The notes under the pieces are model-generated. The model was not told where the DNA came from and did no database searches. It worked only from the letters and a program-made list of their open reading frames with translations. From positions 1 through 59,729 of the forward strand of contig NZ_FUXA01000015.1 of assembly GCF_900167085.1 (NCBI RefSeq): a DNA stretch of 59,729 nucleotides, read 5' to 3'. The position numbers were made by a program, and so were the translations under genes. Positions 17,157-26,251 of the stretch are shown here, in pieces. How positions within the stretch are numbered: position 1 is the first letter of the stretch; every line of letters starts with the position of its first letter. The stretch comes from Eubacterium ruminantium. Lineage in GTDB: Bacteria > Bacillota > Clostridia > Lachnospirales > Lachnospiraceae.

Positions 17157-17834
17157 ATGTCCAGAGAAGATAGTTTAGATAATACACTCAATATCGATAC
17201 ATCATTACTTATGGATGAGATAAAGGAAAATGAAAGATATTTTTTCGGCAGTACGGATTATGTTACACAGGATATAATCTTAGATATGCTTGATATAAGT
17301 GAAAATGATGTGTTCGTCGATATTGGATGCGGCCTTGGTAAAGTAATCTATTATGTGAATCATAAAGTCGGATGTAAGACAATAGGCGTTGAAGGAGATG
17401 ATAGAATCTTCCGAAAGCTTAAGGAGAATCATTCCGGATATAAGAAAAAGAACTCCGGTAAATCCGGCGGGAATGTTCTAGTACTCGGAAGTACCGGTGC
17501 AGAGGTCAATATCCTCAATAGGAAGATTGAAGATATTGATAGCATATATGATGAGATACTGAAGAATCATGTGTTTGAGGATAAGGATTCGCTGTATTTC
17601 TATTTCTTTAATCCGTTTTCAGTTGAGGTGCTTAAGTCATTTGTGGCGAAACTGGTAGAGGAAGCAGGAATGAACAGATTTGGAAGTAAGAAGATAGAAC
17701 TGGTCTTTTATTATCTGACTCCTGAGTATCAGATGGCTCTCAGAGAATTTCCTTTGAAGCTTGAACAGATTTCAAAGCTGAATGATTACTATAAAGATGA
17801 ATTTGAGAAATGCTGTATTTACAGTTTGAGATAG
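17157..17834 (+). CDS. Class I SAM-dependent methyltransferase-like protein
   Basis: This 225-residue protein has the SAM-binding motif VFVDIGCGLGKVIYYV near residues 56-71 and the following acidic strand TIGVEGDD. A later YFFNPFS segment lies where the catalytic loop of many small-molecule and protein methyltransferases is found. The ATG at 17157 follows AAGGGGTA; an open frame reaches back to a TTG at 17061, but it crosses a hairpin and lacks a ribosome site. The nuclease gene follows four bases later. The substrate cannot be predicted. Confidence 0.75.
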   Translation: MSREDSLDNTLNIDTSLLMDEIKENERYFFGSTDYVTQDIILDMLDISENDVFVDIGCGLGKVIYYVNHKVGCKTIGVEGDDRIFRKLKENHSGYKKKNSGKSGGNVLVLGSTGAEVNILNRKIEDIDSIYDEILKNHVFEDKDSLYFYFFNPFSVEVLKSFVAKLVEEAGMNRFGSKKIELVFYYLTPEYQMALREFPLKLEQISKLNDYYKDEFEKCCIYSLR

Positions 17835-17838
17835 GACT

Positions 17839-18927
17839 ATGAGGATAATAAAGAGAATTATTGTTTATTTGATCATATTAATAATTATGGGTGGGGTGAT
17901 CCTTCTGAGTGGATCCGATCTTTTCGGAAAGAAGGAAAAGCCGGAAAAGCCACATACCACGGAAGTTAATGTGACTGAAGCTACGACTGTAGTAGATAAG
18001 GCGGTTGTTACAGAAACCCCGTCAACGGAAAGTCAGGATATAGTTGCATCAGGATCGGATGCGGAAAATACTCCTGACGGAATCAGTAAAATGATGGAGA
18101 TGGGTACGGAAGAAACGACTGAAGAGATAGCGGTCTTTGATTATAAAGAAGTTCCTGCTTATTCAGGTATGCCTTATGTTACTGTAAATGATAATGAGCC
18201 ATTTTTCACTGAAGAAGAGATGAAGACAGAAAATACATTTCTTGAATTCAGTGAACTTGATTCTCTCGGAAGAGTCGGCGTGGCCTCAAGTTGTCTCAAT
18301 AAAACTATGATGCCTACAGAACCACGAGGCGAGATTGGAGATATTAAACCGAGTGGCTGGCATACCATTAAGTATGAAGGATATATAGCAGACAGATATC
18401 TTTATAACCGCTGTCATCTTATCGGATATCAGCTTTGTGGAGATAATTCCGATATAAGAAACTTTATGACAGGAACCAGATCTTTCAATGTCGATGGTAT
18501 GGAGCCTTTTGAAAATCAGGTTGCGGAATTCATCAAGAATACAAATTATAATGTTCTATACAGAGTCACACCTGTTTTCGAAGATAATAATCTTGTTGCT
18601 TCCGGAGTTTTGTTGGAAGCCGTATCTCTTGAGAGTGGTATCAAACCAAAGAAGGAAAGAGAACTTTGCTTCTCGGTTTTTGTATATAATGTTCAGGAGA
18701 ATATTGAGATTGATTATGCAACAGGTGACAGTAAGGTTATCAATTCGCATATCAGTAAGACAAATCATGACTGTGACTATATAGTTAATAAAAAATCCAA
18801 GAAATTCCATAAGCCGGATTGTGATAGTGTAAAGGATATGGAAGATAGAAATAAAACATATTTTACAGGAGACAGAGAGAAGCTTATAGAAGAAGGATAT
18901 AAGCCGTGCAAAAGATGTGATCCGTAA
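17839..18927 (+). CDS. Membrane-anchored DNA/RNA non-specific endonuclease
   Basis: This 362-residue protein has an N-terminal transmembrane anchor (about 5-25) and a Thr/Glu-rich linker to ~105. An EndA/NucA-like nuclease domain follows: NRCHLIGYQLCGDN carries the catalytic His and the metal-binding Asn, then MTGTRSFNVDGM and YRVTPVFEDNNLVASGV. The canonical DRGH reads NRCH here. The C-terminal ~45 residues (YIVNKKSKKFHKPDCDSV...GYKPCKRCDP) are an Ada-type zinc-binding module with four Cys/His ligands, often attached to such nucleases. It probably degrades extracellular nucleic acid or acts in DNA uptake. It lies four bases after the methyltransferase gene. Confidence 0.87.
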   Translation: MRIIKRIIVYLIILIIMGGVILLSGSDLFGKKEKPEKPHTTEVNVTEATTVVDKAVVTETPSTESQDIVASGSDAENTPDGISKMMEMGTEETTEEIAVFDYKEVPAYSGMPYVTVNDNEPFFTEEEMKTENTFLEFSELDSLGRVGVASSCLNKTMMPTEPRGEIGDIKPSGWHTIKYEGYIADRYLYNRCHLIGYQLCGDNSDIRNFMTGTRSFNVDGMEPFENQVAEFIKNTNYNVLYRVTPVFEDNNLVASGVLLEAVSLESGIKPKKERELCFSVFVYNVQENIEIDYATGDSKVINSHISKTNHDCDYIVNKKSKKFHKPDCDSVKDMEDRNKTYFTGDREKLIEEGYKPCKRCDP

Positions 18928-18944
18928 GTATGTGCAAAAAAGAA

Positions 18945-18979
18945 GGATGATACCGAGTAGGATCGGAATCATCCTTTTT
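18945..18979 (+). terminator. Terminator between convergent nuclease and aroK
   Basis: GGATGAT (18945-18951) pairs with ATCATCC (18968-18974), followed by TTTTT. It ends the + strand operon 15 nt before the aroK stop codon. Confidence 0.75.
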
Positions 18980-18993
18980 AAATGCGATAAAAT

Positions 18994-19497
18994 TTATTTC
19001 ATTAATTCGAGTATTTCTTTACAGATATCGTCAATTGATCTGTTATCGACAGTTACTGTAAAATCTGCAGCGGCTGTATATCTGGGACGTCTGTCATCCA
19101 TAAGTTTTGTTATGTATGGAATATTCATATTTCCGTTGAGAAGTGGTCTGTCTGTGCAGTTCTTTACTCTGTTGTAGATTGTTTCCGGAGTGGCAGAGAG
19201 AAGAATTATCTTGCCGCTTTCTTTCATCAGATCAACATTTTTCTGACGAAGAATTGCACCGCCTCCGCATGATACAGCTTTATTTGATTCTTCGGAAATG
19301 AGATAAAGAAGTTCTGATTCTACATCACGGAAATATTCCTCACCCTTTGTTGCGAAGATATCATTGATGGACATTCCTTCTTTATCTACTATTGAAGCAT
19401 CCATTTCTATAACTTCCATTCCTGTAAGTTCATGGAGTCTTGAGCATACAGCGCTTTTTCCTGAACCCATGAATCCTATAAGATAAATATTTTTCAT
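18994..19497 (-). CDS. aroK: Shikimate kinase
   Basis: This 167-residue enzyme phosphorylates shikimate at the 3-hydroxyl in aromatic amino acid synthesis. The P-loop GFMGSGKS is at residues 8-15. The shikimate-binding Asp lies in EMDASIV, the CGGGAILR motif binds substrate, and DRRPRYTAAA near the end corresponds to the substrate/lid arginines. Length is normal for AroK. It follows aroE by 17 nt on the minus strand, forming a two-gene operon convergent with the nuclease gene. No other shikimate genes are in the window. Confidence 0.95.
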   Translation of the reverse strand: MKNIYLIGFMGSGKSAVCSRLHELTGMEVIEMDASIVDKEGMSINDIFATKGEEYFRDVESELLYLISEESNKAVSCGGGAILRQKNVDLMKESGKIILLSATPETIYNRVKNCTDRPLLNGNMNIPYITKLMDDRRPRYTAAADFTVTVDNRSIDDICKEILELMK

Positions 19498-19514
19498 AAT
19501 GAACCTGCCTTTAT

Positions 19515-20390
19515 TTAGAAATATAATTCTTTGATAGTATCTGTCGGCATTTCTTTGCCTGTCCAGAGTCTAAAGCTTTCAGCTCCCTGATAAAGCAACA
19601 TATACATGCCGTTGAATGTAGAACATCCGGCTTCTTTAGCAAGACGGAGAAGTTTTGTTTCAGCCGGCTCATATATTACATCTGATACTACTAAAGATGG
19701 CTTAATGATTGATGAATCTTTGAAATATTCATCCTTAATGATGCAGGCATCAACTTTAGGTGACATTCCGACAGATGTACCGTTTACAAGGATGTCAGCT
19801 TCAGAAAGAGCTGTCTTAAATAATGACTCATCATCGAAATCATAAAGAGAAACCTTGCAAGATGTTTTATTGTTGATCTGGTCAACTATTCCCTCGGCAC
19901 GAGAGAAGAACTGATCTCTGATACTGAAAACTTTGATCTCAGCAACTTTATCAAGTGCAGCCTGAACGAGGATAGCACTGGCAACGCCGCCTGCTCCGAG
20001 AAGAACCATTTTCTTTCCCGTGAGATCATGACCTGCATCTTTTGCAGCGCGCATGAATCCAACACCGTCAGTAGTATATCCTGTGAATACACCATTATCA
20101 TTAACTACTGTATTTACGGCTCCTGATATTTCAGAACCAATATCGAGCTTATCGCAAAGTTCGCACATGAGATTTTTATTTGGCATTGTAAGATTAAAAC
20201 CGCGTACACCGAGTGTTCTCAGTCCTTCTATTGCAGTCTTAAGTCCGTCTGTATCAACCTCGAAACAAAGGTATCTATAATCTAAATCCAAAAGCTCGAA
20301 AGCTTTATTGTGCATAAGTGGTGATTTGCTGTGTTTAACAGGTTTTCCGAGGAGACCTGTAAGAAGTGTTGTACCGGTTAATTCTTTCAT
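19515..20390 (-). CDS. aroE: Shikimate dehydrogenase
   Basis: This 291-residue NADP-dependent enzyme reduces 3-dehydroshikimate to shikimate. The shikimate-binding serines are in KHSKSPLMHNKAF near residues 19-31. The catalytic lysine is in NLTMPNK, the paired aspartate in GYTTDGVGF, and the NADP-binding loop is LGAGGVASAI near 132. NGTSVGMSP follows. First gene of the minus-strand aroE-aroK pair; AAAGGC precedes the ATG. The gap to the divergent Maf gene (about 128 nt) must hold both promoters, but none stands out. Confidence 0.95.
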   Translation of the reverse strand: MKELTGTTLLTGLLGKPVKHSKSPLMHNKAFELLDLDYRYLCFEVDTDGLKTAIEGLRTLGVRGFNLTMPNKNLMCELCDKLDIGSEISGAVNTVVNDNGVFTGYTTDGVGFMRAAKDAGHDLTGKKMVLLGAGGVASAILVQAALDKVAEIKVFSIRDQFFSRAEGIVDQINNKTSCKVSLYDFDDESLFKTALSEADILVNGTSVGMSPKVDACIIKDEYFKDSSIIKPSLVVSDVIYEPAETKLLRLAKEAGCSTFNGMYMLLYQGAESFRLWTGKEMPTDTIKELYF

Positions 20391-20518
20391 AATGTTGCCT
20401 TTCTTATAAAAATAATATATATTTTCTGTATGAATTTTAACAATTAATCATTTCATTTACAATAAAAAAATACATTGGTTTTATATTATAAAATATGATT
20501 CGTAGAGAGGATAAAGAT

Positions 20519-21166
20519 ATGTCGTTAAGAGTTATACTCGCGTCGCAGTCACCCAGAAGACAGGAACTTTTAAAGAAGATATTTCAGTATTTCGAGGTGA
20601 TGCCATCTAATGCGGATGAGAATATAGAAGTGCTTCCGCCGGCGGAATATGTTGAAAAGCTATCAAAGATAAAAGCTTTGGAAGTATATGAAAGACTTAT
20701 GGATGAAGATGAAATGGTTCCTGAAGTTACAGGGATGAAAAGGCTTTCAAAATTATTTAAAGGAAGCGGTTATGCAAGTACCGAAGATATGCTTGTTATC
20801 GGAGCGGATACGATAGTTGTGAGAGACGGCGAGATACTCGGTAAACCAAAGGATGAGGAAGATGCATTTGCCATCCTTAAAACTCTTCAGGGAAGAGGTC
20901 ATGAAGTATATACGGGAGTTACACTTATTCATAATGAAGAAACAATAAGTTTCAGTGTTAAGACTGATGTACATATTGTGCCGATGTCTGATGAAGAGAT
21001 AAATGAATATATTAAGACGAAGGACCCTATGGATAAGGCTGGAGCATATGGGATACAGACTGTATTTACCAAGTTTGTATCGGGGATTGAAGGGGATTAC
21101 AATAATGTTGTCGGACTACCCGTATCAGCAATCTACAGTAGGTTAAAAGACATGAAAATAGTATGA
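20519..21166 (+). CDS. Maf-family nucleotide pyrophosphatase
   Basis: This 215-residue protein begins with the Maf signature ILASQSPRRQELLK and continues with VIGADTIVVRDGEILGKP, the metal-binding region, and KAGAYGIQ near the end. Maf proteins hydrolyse non-canonical or canonical nucleoside triphosphates to monophosphates and affect septum formation. A ~25-residue insertion near residues 65-85 lengthens it slightly compared with typical ~190-residue Maf proteins. I start at the ATG at 20519, which has AGAGAGG eight bases upstream, rather than the ATG at 20495. Confidence 0.92.
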   Translation: MSLRVILASQSPRRQELLKKIFQYFEVMPSNADENIEVLPPAEYVEKLSKIKALEVYERLMDEDEMVPEVTGMKRLSKLFKGSGYASTEDMLVIGADTIVVRDGEILGKPKDEEDAFAILKTLQGRGHEVYTGVTLIHNEETISFSVKTDVHIVPMSDEEINEYIKTKDPMDKAGAYGIQTVFTKFVSGIEGDYNNVVGLPVSAIYSRLKDMKIV

Positions 21167-21264
21167 TATAGACGGGTTACAGTATTCTTAATTTTTTAAA
21201 TATAGCTTTACAAATTATGTTAATTATTATAAAGTGAAATTTATCTGTTTTGGGAGTGGAGTTT

Positions 21265-22047
21265 ATGAAGAAGGATTTAGTTCTTATAACAGGGGCCACC
21301 AGTGGTATAGGTCTTGAGTTGACTAAGATATTTGCAAAGAAAAGATGCAATCTTATTCTTGTTGCGAGAGACCGGAAAAAACTCGATCATTTGAGAAGAA
21401 AGCTCAGAAGTTTCTATGATATAGAAGTTGATTTTATTGTCAAAGACTTGACAGATGACGATTCAGCGGAGTATATATATCAGAAAGTAAAAAACAGTGG
21501 TAAAACTGTGGATGTTCTGGTTAACAATGCCGGATTCGGTGATTACGGAAAGTTCCTTGATGCATCTCTTGAAAAGCAGAACAAGATGATCAAGTGTAAT
21601 ATCCTTGCTTTAACTGAGCTTACTTATTATTTTGCGAAAGACATGAAGAATAAAGGCAGAGGAAGGATTCTCAATACTGCCTCAATCGGTTCATTTATGC
21701 CGGGACCGCTTATGTCTGTTTATTATGCAACTAAGGCATATGTTTTATCATTTACGGAAGCTCTTGCAGAAGAGTTTAAAGGAACAGGTATTAAAGTATC
21801 TGCTTTATGCCCGGGACCAACTGATACAGGATTCTGGAAGGTTGCTAACGGCGAAGCGGTAACTACTATCAATAAATTAAAGAACAAAAGCCCGAAGGAT
21901 GTTGCCAAATACGGTTACAGGAAGATGAAGCAAGGAAGAGTCATTATCCTTCCGGGATTTTTCACAAGAATGGCACCGCTTTTCATCAGATTGGCGCCAC
22001 GTAAGGTAGTAAGAAAGATAGTTTATAAAGTTCAAAAAATGAAATAA
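21265..22047 (+). CDS. Short-chain dehydrogenase/reductase
   Basis: This 260-residue classical SDR has a cofactor-binding TGATSGIG near residues 9-16 and the NNAGFGDYG motif. The catalytic serine lies in TASIGSFMPG, and YYATKAY supplies the Tyr and Lys. LCPGPTDTGF follows. The RDRKK stretch after the second strand suggests NADP(H) preference. The sequence is of the DltE/YqjQ type found in many Firmicutes, acting on an unidentified carbonyl or alcohol. The ATG at 21265 follows GGAG. The gene leads a tight group with the nicotinamidase-like, lipoprotein and sugar-transferase genes. Confidence 0.9.
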   Translation: MKKDLVLITGATSGIGLELTKIFAKKRCNLILVARDRKKLDHLRRKLRSFYDIEVDFIVKDLTDDDSAEYIYQKVKNSGKTVDVLVNNAGFGDYGKFLDASLEKQNKMIKCNILALTELTYYFAKDMKNKGRGRILNTASIGSFMPGPLMSVYYATKAYVLSFTEALAEEFKGTGIKVSALCPGPTDTGFWKVANGEAVTTINKLKNKSPKDVAKYGYRKMKQGRVIILPGFFTRMAPLFIRLAPRKVVRKIVYKVQKMK

Positions 22048-22062
22048 GAGGTATAGGAGAAA

Positions 22063-22599
22063 ATGCAAAAAATACTTATTGTTATTGACATGCAAAATGA
22101 CTTTATCAAAGGTACACTTGGATCTCCTGATGCAGTAGCTATTGTACCTAATGTAAAGAAGAGAATAGAAAAAGCACTTTTAAAGGGAGAAAGAGTTCTT
22201 TTTACAAGAGATACTCATCATGAGGAATATCTTGAGACACAAGAAGGAAAGAATCTTCCAATCACACATTGTATAGAAGGAACTTATGGATGGCAGATAT
22301 CAGACGAGCTCCAGGAATTTGTTGAGCCGGGAGATGTTAATGTCATCAATAAACCTACATTTGGTAGTAGAACACTTGCAGAATATCTTGCATCTAAGAA
22401 TGAATTTGAGAGGTTTGAAGAGATAACTCTTATAGGACTTTGTACAGATATCTGTGTTATTTCAAATGCAATGACTATCAAGTCATTCCTTACAGAAGTT
22501 CCGGTTAAGGTTGAAGCTGATTGCTGCGCAGGTGCAACACGTGAAGGGCATGAAACAGCGCTTAAGGCAATGGCAGCCTGTCAGATAGAAATTCTGTAA
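22063..22599 (+). CDS. Isochorismatase-family hydrolase, nicotinamidase-like
   Basis: This 178-residue cysteine hydrolase has the catalytic triad expected of the family: Asp in VIDMQNDF (near residue 8), a Lys in INKPTFGS, and the nucleophile Cys in LIGLCTDICVISNA near 128. The TRDTHHEEYL segment supplies the metal-ligand Asp and His of nicotinamidases. It would convert nicotinamide to nicotinate in NAD salvage. A nicotinate phosphoribosyltransferase gene at 52496 would use the product. It lies 15 nt after the SDR gene. The PncA assignment is likely but not certain, since related hydrolases share the triad. Confidence 0.82.
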   Translation: MQKILIVIDMQNDFIKGTLGSPDAVAIVPNVKKRIEKALLKGERVLFTRDTHHEEYLETQEGKNLPITHCIEGTYGWQISDELQEFVEPGDVNVINKPTFGSRTLAEYLASKNEFERFEEITLIGLCTDICVISNAMTIKSFLTEVPVKVEADCCAGATREGHETALKAMAACQIEIL

Positions 22600-22630
22600 A
22601 TATATATTTTTTCAAAGGGGATTTTTTTAA

Positions 22631-23473
22631 ATGAGAAAGAAACTTTTAGTCGTAGGACTCGCAGTATCAATGTTAGCTGCAATGACAGCATGTGGAAAGG
22701 ATAAAGAAACTTCAAGTAAGCCTGTTGCATCAGGTGATTCTTCAGAAGCGACCATAAGTCTTTTCGGAGATAAGACTGAGGAAGCTTCATCTTCAGAGGC
22801 AACTTCAGCTAGCACTGCAGAAGCAACAACAGAAAATAAAGATGCTTCTAGCGAAACAGGAAGTACAGAAGCAACTACACAGGCCGGAGATAGCGGAAAT
22901 ACAGCAGAAGCATCCGGATTTGATATCGGTGCAGTTGATGGACAGAAGTATGTAAATAAGGCATTTGGTTTTGCAGCAGAGTTTCCTGATGACTGGACAT
23001 TATATGACAAAGAAAGAATTGCTAAAGAAAATAGCATAACAGCAGAAGAAGTTACAAATGAGAAATTCCTTGAGAAGATGAAATCATTTGGTCAGCCTAA
23101 GATGTTTGGTGCTGATAACTCACTCTCAGGAAAGTTCAATACAGTACTTATGCTTTCAGCTGAACGTAAGGCTTATTTTGGAAATTTCGATGGACCATCT
23201 AAAGAGTTCTATGAGCCACAGGTAACTCAGTTTGAGCAGACATATAAAAATATGGGATATACTGATGTTGCAGTTAATATCAAGGATGCAAAGTTTATCG
23301 GACAGGATGTTATTGCTATTGATATCGATTGTACTTATGCAGGTCAGACAATGTTCCAGAGAATATTCACTTACGGTGACGGAGATTATGTTCTTATGAT
23401 TGCTGTTGCAGGTAAGGACGAAGCAGAAGTTAACGATATTCTTGGATATTTCTCAGCATATCAGGGACAGTAA
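22631..23473 (+). CDS. Lipoprotein of unknown function, PsbP/DUF1795-like C-terminus
   Basis: This 280-residue protein has lipobox MTAC (Cys21), a Ser/Thr/Glu-rich linker to about 95, and a globular domain from VNKAFGFAAEFPDDWTLYD onward. The NxxxGFxxxFPxxW opening resembles PsbP-like/DUF1795 lipoprotein domains, whose function is mostly unknown. GGGG eight or so bases upstream supports the ATG at 22631. It lies 31 nt after the nicotinamidase-like gene, and the next gene starts one base after its stop. No enzymatic motif is visible. Confidence 0.75.
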   Translation: MRKKLLVVGLAVSMLAAMTACGKDKETSSKPVASGDSSEATISLFGDKTEEASSSEATSASTAEATTENKDASSETGSTEATTQAGDSGNTAEASGFDIGAVDGQKYVNKAFGFAAEFPDDWTLYDKERIAKENSITAEEVTNEKFLEKMKSFGQPKMFGADNSLSGKFNTVLMLSAERKAYFGNFDGPSKEFYEPQVTQFEQTYKNMGYTDVAVNIKDAKFIGQDVIAIDIDCTYAGQTMFQRIFTYGDGDYVLMIAVAGKDEAEVNDILGYFSAYQGQ

Positions 23474-23474
23474 C

Positions 23475-24152
23475 ATGGTTTTCAGAAAATGGGAAAACCT
23501 TCCTTCATGGATGAAAACTCCTGAAGTAAAGGTGTATTATGACAAGTTAAAAAAGAAAAAGAAAGCATTATATATTAAAAGAGCTTTCGATATATTCTTA
23601 TCAGCTATGTTAATTCTTATTACTTTTCCTGTTTTCATAGTTATCTCTTTGATGATCTTCTTGGATTCAGGAGGTAAGATCATTTTTCGACAGAAGAGAG
23701 TTACTGCTTATGGTAAAGTCTTCAGAATCCATAAATTCAGAACTATGAAAAGAGGTTCTGAGTCGGAAGGAAGCATCATAGCTAAGGAGGAAGATGAGAG
23801 GATTACAAGAGTCGGAAAGAAGCTTCGCAAATACAGATTGGATGAGCTTCCACAGCTCTTTGATGTATTTCTTGGAGATATGTCATTTGTGGGACCAAGA
23901 CCTCAATCAGTTGAATTTGTAAAGCATTTTGATAAAGCCAGCAGAGCGGTATTCCTTATGCCGGCCGGAATTACTTCAGAAACTACTCTTAATTTCCTGA
24001 ATGAAAGTGAGATGCTTAAAGGCGCTGAAGATATTGATGATGCATACATAAAGGAAATCCTTCCTGTTAAAATGAATATGCAGCTTGAAGAAATCAGTAA
24101 GTTCAGTATGATAAATGATCTTAAAACAATGATTCATACTTTAAAGAGATAA
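23475..24152 (+). CDS. Undecaprenyl-phosphate sugar phosphotransferase (bacterial sugar transferase)
   Basis: This 225-residue protein has one hydrophobic helix at about 38-62, then the family catalytic core: IIFRQKRVTAYGKVFRIHKF with RTM, RKYRLDELPQLFDVFLGDMS and FVGPRP. These enzymes (WcaJ/WbaP C-terminal type) transfer a sugar-1-phosphate from UDP-sugar to undecaprenyl phosphate, starting exopolysaccharide or glycoprotein glycan synthesis. It starts one base after the preceding lipoprotein's stop and closes the group with a strong terminator. No glycosyltransferases or flippase accompany it here, so the glycan it serves is unknown. Confidence 0.9.
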   Translation: MVFRKWENLPSWMKTPEVKVYYDKLKKKKKALYIKRAFDIFLSAMLILITFPVFIVISLMIFLDSGGKIIFRQKRVTAYGKVFRIHKFRTMKRGSESEGSIIAKEEDERITRVGKKLRKYRLDELPQLFDVFLGDMSFVGPRPQSVEFVKHFDKASRAVFLMPAGITSETTLNFLNESEMLKGAEDIDDAYIKEILPVKMNMQLEEISKFSMINDLKTMIHTLKR

Positions 24153-24174
24153 AGTTCGTAAAAGAATATAATTG

Positions 24175-24203
24175 CTCCCGGGTTAATTCCCGGGAGTAAT
24201 TTT
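24175..24203 (+). terminator. Terminator after the sugar transferase gene
   Basis: CTCCCGGG (24175-24182) and CCCGGGAG (24189-24196) form a perfect GC-rich stem, followed by TAATTTT. Confidence 0.88.
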
Positions 24204-24328
24204 ATGCCTGAATATCATTTAGTAAATATTAATATTTTCCGGTAAATACTAATGAATTTTCGGTGTATATATAACGTTTTAAAGTATATAATATATTTAT
24301 CATTTTTATTCTGAGAGAAGATAAAGGA

Positions 24329-26101
24329 ATGGCTATGAAAGATAATTCGAAGATTATAAAGAATCCAATACTTGATATGGATTATCCGGATCCGGATGTT
24401 ATCCGTGTAGATGATACATATTACATGGTTACAACAACTATGCATTTTATGCCCGGATGCGATATACTTAGATCATATGACCTTATAAACTGGGAGCATT
24501 TGACATATGTTTATGACAGGCTCGACAGCACGGAGGCAGAGAGGCTTGAAGGCGATAAAAATGCATTTGGAAAAGGCATGTGGGCAGCGAGCATCAGATA
24601 TCATGAAGGATTATTTTATATAGTATTTGTAGCGAATGATACACAGAAAACATATTTATACAGATCAGGCAGTATTGAAGGACCATGGCAGAAGAGTAAT
24701 ATAGAAGGATTTTACCATGATGCATCCCTTCTTTTTGATGAAGGCAGAACTTATATTGTTTACGGAAATACAGATGTCTATTTGACTGAATTAAATGACG
24801 AGCTCACCGCACCTAAAAAGGGAGGTCTCCATAGACTAATTGTCAGTGATAAAGGCAATCCGAATCTTGGCTACGAAGGATCACATTTATATAAAATAGA
24901 TGGGCGTTATTATCTGTTCCTTATCCATTCTGCAAGAGACAGATGGATGAGAAATGAAGCCTGCTTTATCAGTGACTCCTTAACGGGAGAGTTTACCGGA
25001 GGAGATGTGCTTTCGGATGATATGGGATTTCTTCAGAGCGGAGCGGCTCAGGGTGGAATCGTTGATGACGGAAATGGAAAATACTATTCAATTGTATTCC
25101 AGGACAGCGGCGCCATAGGAAGAGTTCCGGTGGTGGTACCTGTAGAGATTAAAGACGGAAATGTCAAATTTGGTATAGACGGAAAGGTTCCGAAGGATTT
25201 ATCTGTTTGTGAACCTTTAAATATCAAAAATAAGAATAATGATTCTTGTGAAAAGGAATGCTCAGAGCTTTACGGCAGCGATGATTTTAAAGAATGTTAT
25301 CTGGATGAATACAAGAAAATTAATCTCTGCGCAATAAATGAAACTATTGAGAGTTCCGGAGTGATTAAAGAAAATGAGAAGAATTCCGGCGTAATATGTG
25401 GAACGAATGGTGAAGCCGGCGTGACTACAGCGTATAATAAAAGAAAATTCGGAACATTTGGATTTAAGAGCTTTTGGCAGTTTAGTCATGAACCGGATCT
25501 CAGCTTTGTTGATGTAGATACTGATAATGGGATTCTCAGTATTGAAACAGGCAAAACGTCTTCCAATATATTTGAAGCGAAGAATGTTCTTACTCAGAGG
25601 ATGAAAAGACCTCACTGCGAAGCGGAAGTAACCATTGACGGTTCTGATCTTAAGAATGGGGACTCAGCAGGACTTACTGTTTATCAGGGAGATTTCGCCT
25701 GGGTTGGAATAACCAAAAAAGAAGGAAAATTATATGCTGTGATGAGAAATATGTGCAGTGATGAAGATACCTGGATACTTACAAAGAATCCGGGAGAAGA
25801 GCATTTCTCTGAAATGATCGAAGGGAATACTCTTAGAGTTAAACTGTGCGCTGATTTTCCTTATCCATTTAGTTCTGAAGCTAATAATGACAAAGCTGAT
25901 AATGACAAAGCTGATATTGCAACCTGTAGCATATTTAGAAACGGCAAGTGGGAGAAGGTTGGTATTTCACATCAGATGAAATTCAGACTCGACCACTTTA
26001 CAGGAGCAAGATTCGGACTCTTTGTATATTCTTCAAAGGAAGCAGGAGGAAGAGCAGGATTCAGTGATTTTAAATATGTGACCGATGATCATAATTCATA
26101 G
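24329..26101 (+). CDS. Glycoside hydrolase family 43 (beta-xylosidase/arabinofuranosidase-type)
   Basis: This 590-residue enzyme has the five-bladed propeller residues of GH43: base Asp21 in DYPDPDV, pKa-modulating Asp131 in YHDASLLF and acid Glu183 in GYEGSHLYK. The C-terminal ~200 residues (from KSFWQFSHEPDLSF) form the beta-sandwich common in GH43 xylosidases. Between them lies a divergent insert of ~65 residues rich in Asn/Glu/Cys. No signal peptide, so it is cytoplasmic and would act on imported oligosaccharides from arabinoxylan or similar. It begins the carbohydrate island. A TetR gene follows after a terminator. Confidence 0.9.
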   Translation: MAMKDNSKIIKNPILDMDYPDPDVIRVDDTYYMVTTTMHFMPGCDILRSYDLINWEHLTYVYDRLDSTEAERLEGDKNAFGKGMWAASIRYHEGLFYIVFVANDTQKTYLYRSGSIEGPWQKSNIEGFYHDASLLFDEGRTYIVYGNTDVYLTELNDELTAPKKGGLHRLIVSDKGNPNLGYEGSHLYKIDGRYYLFLIHSARDRWMRNEACFISDSLTGEFTGGDVLSDDMGFLQSGAAQGGIVDDGNGKYYSIVFQDSGAIGRVPVVVPVEIKDGNVKFGIDGKVPKDLSVCEPLNIKNKNNDSCEKECSELYGSDDFKECYLDEYKKINLCAINETIESSGVIKENEKNSGVICGTNGEAGVTTAYNKRKFGTFGFKSFWQFSHEPDLSFVDVDTDNGILSIETGKTSSNIFEAKNVLTQRMKRPHCEAEVTIDGSDLKNGDSAGLTVYQGDFAWVGITKKEGKLYAVMRNMCSDEDTWILTKNPGEEHFSEMIEGNTLRVKLCADFPYPFSSEANNDKADNDKADIATCSIFRNGKWEKVGISHQMKFRLDHFTGARFGLFVYSSKEAGGRAGFSDFKYVTDDHNS

Positions 26102-26180
26102 ATTTTACTTATGATTTCTATATAAAATGATGAAGGAAAATCGTCACTTATTAATTGATAAAAATCGGATGTTATGATAA

Positions 26181-26219
26181 AATGGAAACTAGATAATAAA
26201 ATCAAGTTTCCATTTTTTA
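26181..26219 (+). terminator. Terminator after GH43 gene
   Basis: AATGGAAAC (26181-26189) and GTTTCCATT (26206-26214) form a perfect 9-bp stem running into a T tract (26213-26218). It overlaps the upstream extension of the TetR reading frame, which argues against an ATG start at 26174 for that gene. Confidence 0.75.
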
Positions 26220-26251
26220 TATGTATTATTTTGAAAGGTTTGGTGATCCGT

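Noticed and set aside
26174-26251. Upstream ATG extension of the TetR gene
   Set aside because: The extension is encoded by a terminator hairpin, lacks a ribosome site and would put a hydrophobic tail before the DNA-binding helix.
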